This document shows, one piece after another, positions 6,227 to 6,825 of a stretch of 6,825 nucleotides of DNA. The position numbers were made by a program, and so were the translations under genes. The stretch lies in contig JAJYKG010000119.1 of NCBI GenBank assembly GCA_021788795.1, positions 1-6,825 of the forward strand, in the 5' to 3' direction. Below the pieces are notes generated by a model. The model made no database searches. It was given only the letters and a program-made list of their open reading frames with translations, and was not told the DNA's origin. Origin of the DNA: Thermoplasmata archaeon. Its GTDB lineage: Archaea > Thermoplasmatota > Thermoplasmata > RBG-16-68-12. Positions within the stretch are counted from its first letter, which is position 1; each line of letters opens with the position of its first letter.

Positions 6227-6242
6227 TCGAGCCTTTCTCCGG

Positions 6243-6257
6243 AAAACCCCGGCGGGG
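6243..6257 (-). terminator. Small hairpin followed by T4 between the two membrane genes
   Basis: On the minus strand the sequence CCCCGCCGGGG is followed directly by TTTT and lies immediately after the stop codon of the upstream membrane gene. It resembles a miniature intrinsic terminator, but the stem is only 4 bp with a 3-base loop. It may reduce read-through into the second gene rather than end transcription, or be chance in such GC-rich DNA. Confidence 0.25.
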
Positions 6258-6599
6258 TCACAGGATGGTCGCGAGCCAGGCCAGGAGGCCCGCGGCAAGG
6301 ACCAGGAGCCCGTCGACCCCGAAGCCGAGGAGGTACACGAGGACCCCCGTCCCGCTGGTCACGAGCCCGGACATCGTGAGGCGGGACCGGGGGAACAGGA
6401 GGGCCTTTCCGCTGTTGTAGATCCACCATGCGCCGAACAGGGCGACGAGCCCCAGGATGATGGGCAGGATGGACGCCACGATCCCGTGGCCCACGGAGGC
6501 GAGGAGGACGAGCACGCCGCCGAAGAACGAGAGGAGGGCCGCGACCCCGCTGATCACGCGTCGGACTAGCCTCTGGGCGAAGAAGCCGCCTGCGACCAT
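6258..6599 (-). CDS. Small four-helix membrane protein (113 aa)
   Basis: No family is recognised. After a short basic N-terminus (about residues 10-14, RLVRR), there are four hydrophobic segments at about 15-36, 42-60, 76-93 and 96-112. The loop containing PRSR (70-73) separates helices 2 and 3, and the chain ends inside the last helix. Glycines are frequent in the helices. I chose ATG 6599: a TATA-like GATAAA on the minus strand (6622-6627) lies about 26 bp upstream, as expected of a leaderless message. The upstream in-frame GTG at 6662 would instead place that box inside the coding region and add about 21 charged residues whose codons have low GC3. The next membrane gene starts 31 bp after this stop on the same strand, so the two likely act together or are at least coexpressed. 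Confidence 0.75.
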   Translation of the reverse strand: MVAGGFFAQRLVRRVISGVAALLSFFGGVLVLLASVGHGIVASILPIILGLVALFGAWWIYNSGKALLFPRSRLTMSGLVTSGTGVLVYLLGFGVDGLLVLAAGLLAWLATIL

Positions 6600-6621
6600 G
6601 TGGGCAATCGATGCGGGGCGG

Positions 6622-6627
6622 TTTATC
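6622..6627 (-). promoter_or_regulatory. TATA-like box for the membrane-protein operon
   Basis: GATAAA on the minus strand, preceded by the purine-rich AAAGGG (BRE-like), is centred about 26 bp before the ATG at 6599. The spacing predicts initiation at the start codon itself. It lies in the 117-bp gap 6600-6716 between this operon and the upstream gene end; I see nothing else notable in that gap. Confidence 0.5.
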
Positions 6628-6716
6628 CCCTTTGCCCGTTTTCGACGCTCATCTCGGTACACCCATGACGACGTCGTGCGGTTCCGTGCCCAATCGAGCG
6701 GGTCCCGCAGTCCCGA

Positions 6717-6825
6717 TCATCGCCTGCGCTTCACGGCCGCCTTGCGCCCGCCCCGCCGCTCCGGGCGGCGCTCGGGCATCCCCGGGGGCCGCGGCAGGTA
6801 GCGCTTCGGGATCACCATCTTGCAC
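6717..6825 (-). CDS. C-terminal end of an unidentified gene (start outside window)
   Basis: Only the last 35 residues before a TGA stop are visible: CKMVIPKRYLPRPPGMPE followed by RRPERRGGRKAAVKRRR. Codon third positions are almost all G or C, as in the other genes here. The sequence ends in a Lys/Arg-rich tail, much like the VOC protein at the other end of the window. Orientation agrees with the downstream membrane operon, but a separate promoter lies between them. No family can be assigned from so short a piece, and the frame could be spurious. Confidence 0.45.
   Translation of the reverse strand, partial: CKMVIPKRYLPRPPGMPERRPERRGGRKAAVKRRR

Noticed and set aside
6227..6298. Longer start (6298) for the six-helix membrane protein
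   Set aside because: It would overlap the end of the upstream membrane gene and add a non-hydrophobic stretch. ATG 6226 has a plausible GGAG in front.
6665..6825. Plus-strand frame MTTSCGSVP running off the right edge
   Set aside because: It is low-complexity Ala/Gly/Pro/Ser with no promoter-like element. The opposite frame gives a more protein-like C-terminus.
1..6825. tRNA, rRNA, CRISPR array, insertion sequence or attachment site
   Set aside because: I looked through the non-coding gaps and saw no cloverleaf, regularly spaced repeat, transposase or terminal inverted repeats. The gaps are too short for most of these.

Overview
This is a very GC-rich stretch (my estimate is about two thirds GC, with codon third positions almost all G or C) that reads as an archaeal chromosome segment. 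The archaeal evidence is in the promoters. AT-rich TATA-like boxes sit about 25-27 bp from inferred transcript starts that fall on, or within about a dozen bases of, the start codons, and convincing Shine-Dalgarno motifs are mostly absent. A winged-helix + STAND ATPase + TPR regulator and a high-GC background fit the Thermoplasmatota, perhaps a soil or subsurface lineage, but that placement is inference. No rRNA, tRNA, CRISPR array, transposon or phage gene was seen.

Layout, left to right. (1) The C-terminal part of a VOC/glyoxalase-superfamily protein runs in from the left edge (+) and ends in a strongly basic tail. (2) Convergent to it lies an 885-residue regulator (-): an N-terminal winged helix-turn-helix, a P-loop STAND ATPase with an MHD motif, and about eight TPR units. 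(3) Divergent from the regulator, and probably sharing a single symmetric TATA box with it, is a 128-residue protein (+) that resembles a GIY-YIG fold without its tyrosines. (4) A short-chain dehydrogenase (SDR, -) follows; it lacks two of the four catalytic tetrad residues. It is preceded on the same strand by a probable unannotated small protein of about 67 residues, with an RNA hairpin between them. (5) A complete, canonical SDR (+) is transcribed divergently. (6) Two membrane proteins (-) form a probable operon: a four-helix 113-residue protein with a well-placed leaderless promoter, then a six-helix protein of about 225 residues with conspicuous HVHH and GDE motifs. (7) The basic C-terminal end of another gene (-) enters from the right edge.

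How they work together: the gene pairs are convergent or divergent with short gaps, typical of a compact archaeal genome, and no long operon is seen. The two linked SDRs and the VOC protein suggest small-molecule redox or detoxification chemistry. The STAND regulator plus the degenerate GIY-YIG-like protein behind a shared promoter is the best candidate for an undescribed functional pair. The two-gene membrane unit is the second candidate. Neither can be assigned a function from sequence alone.
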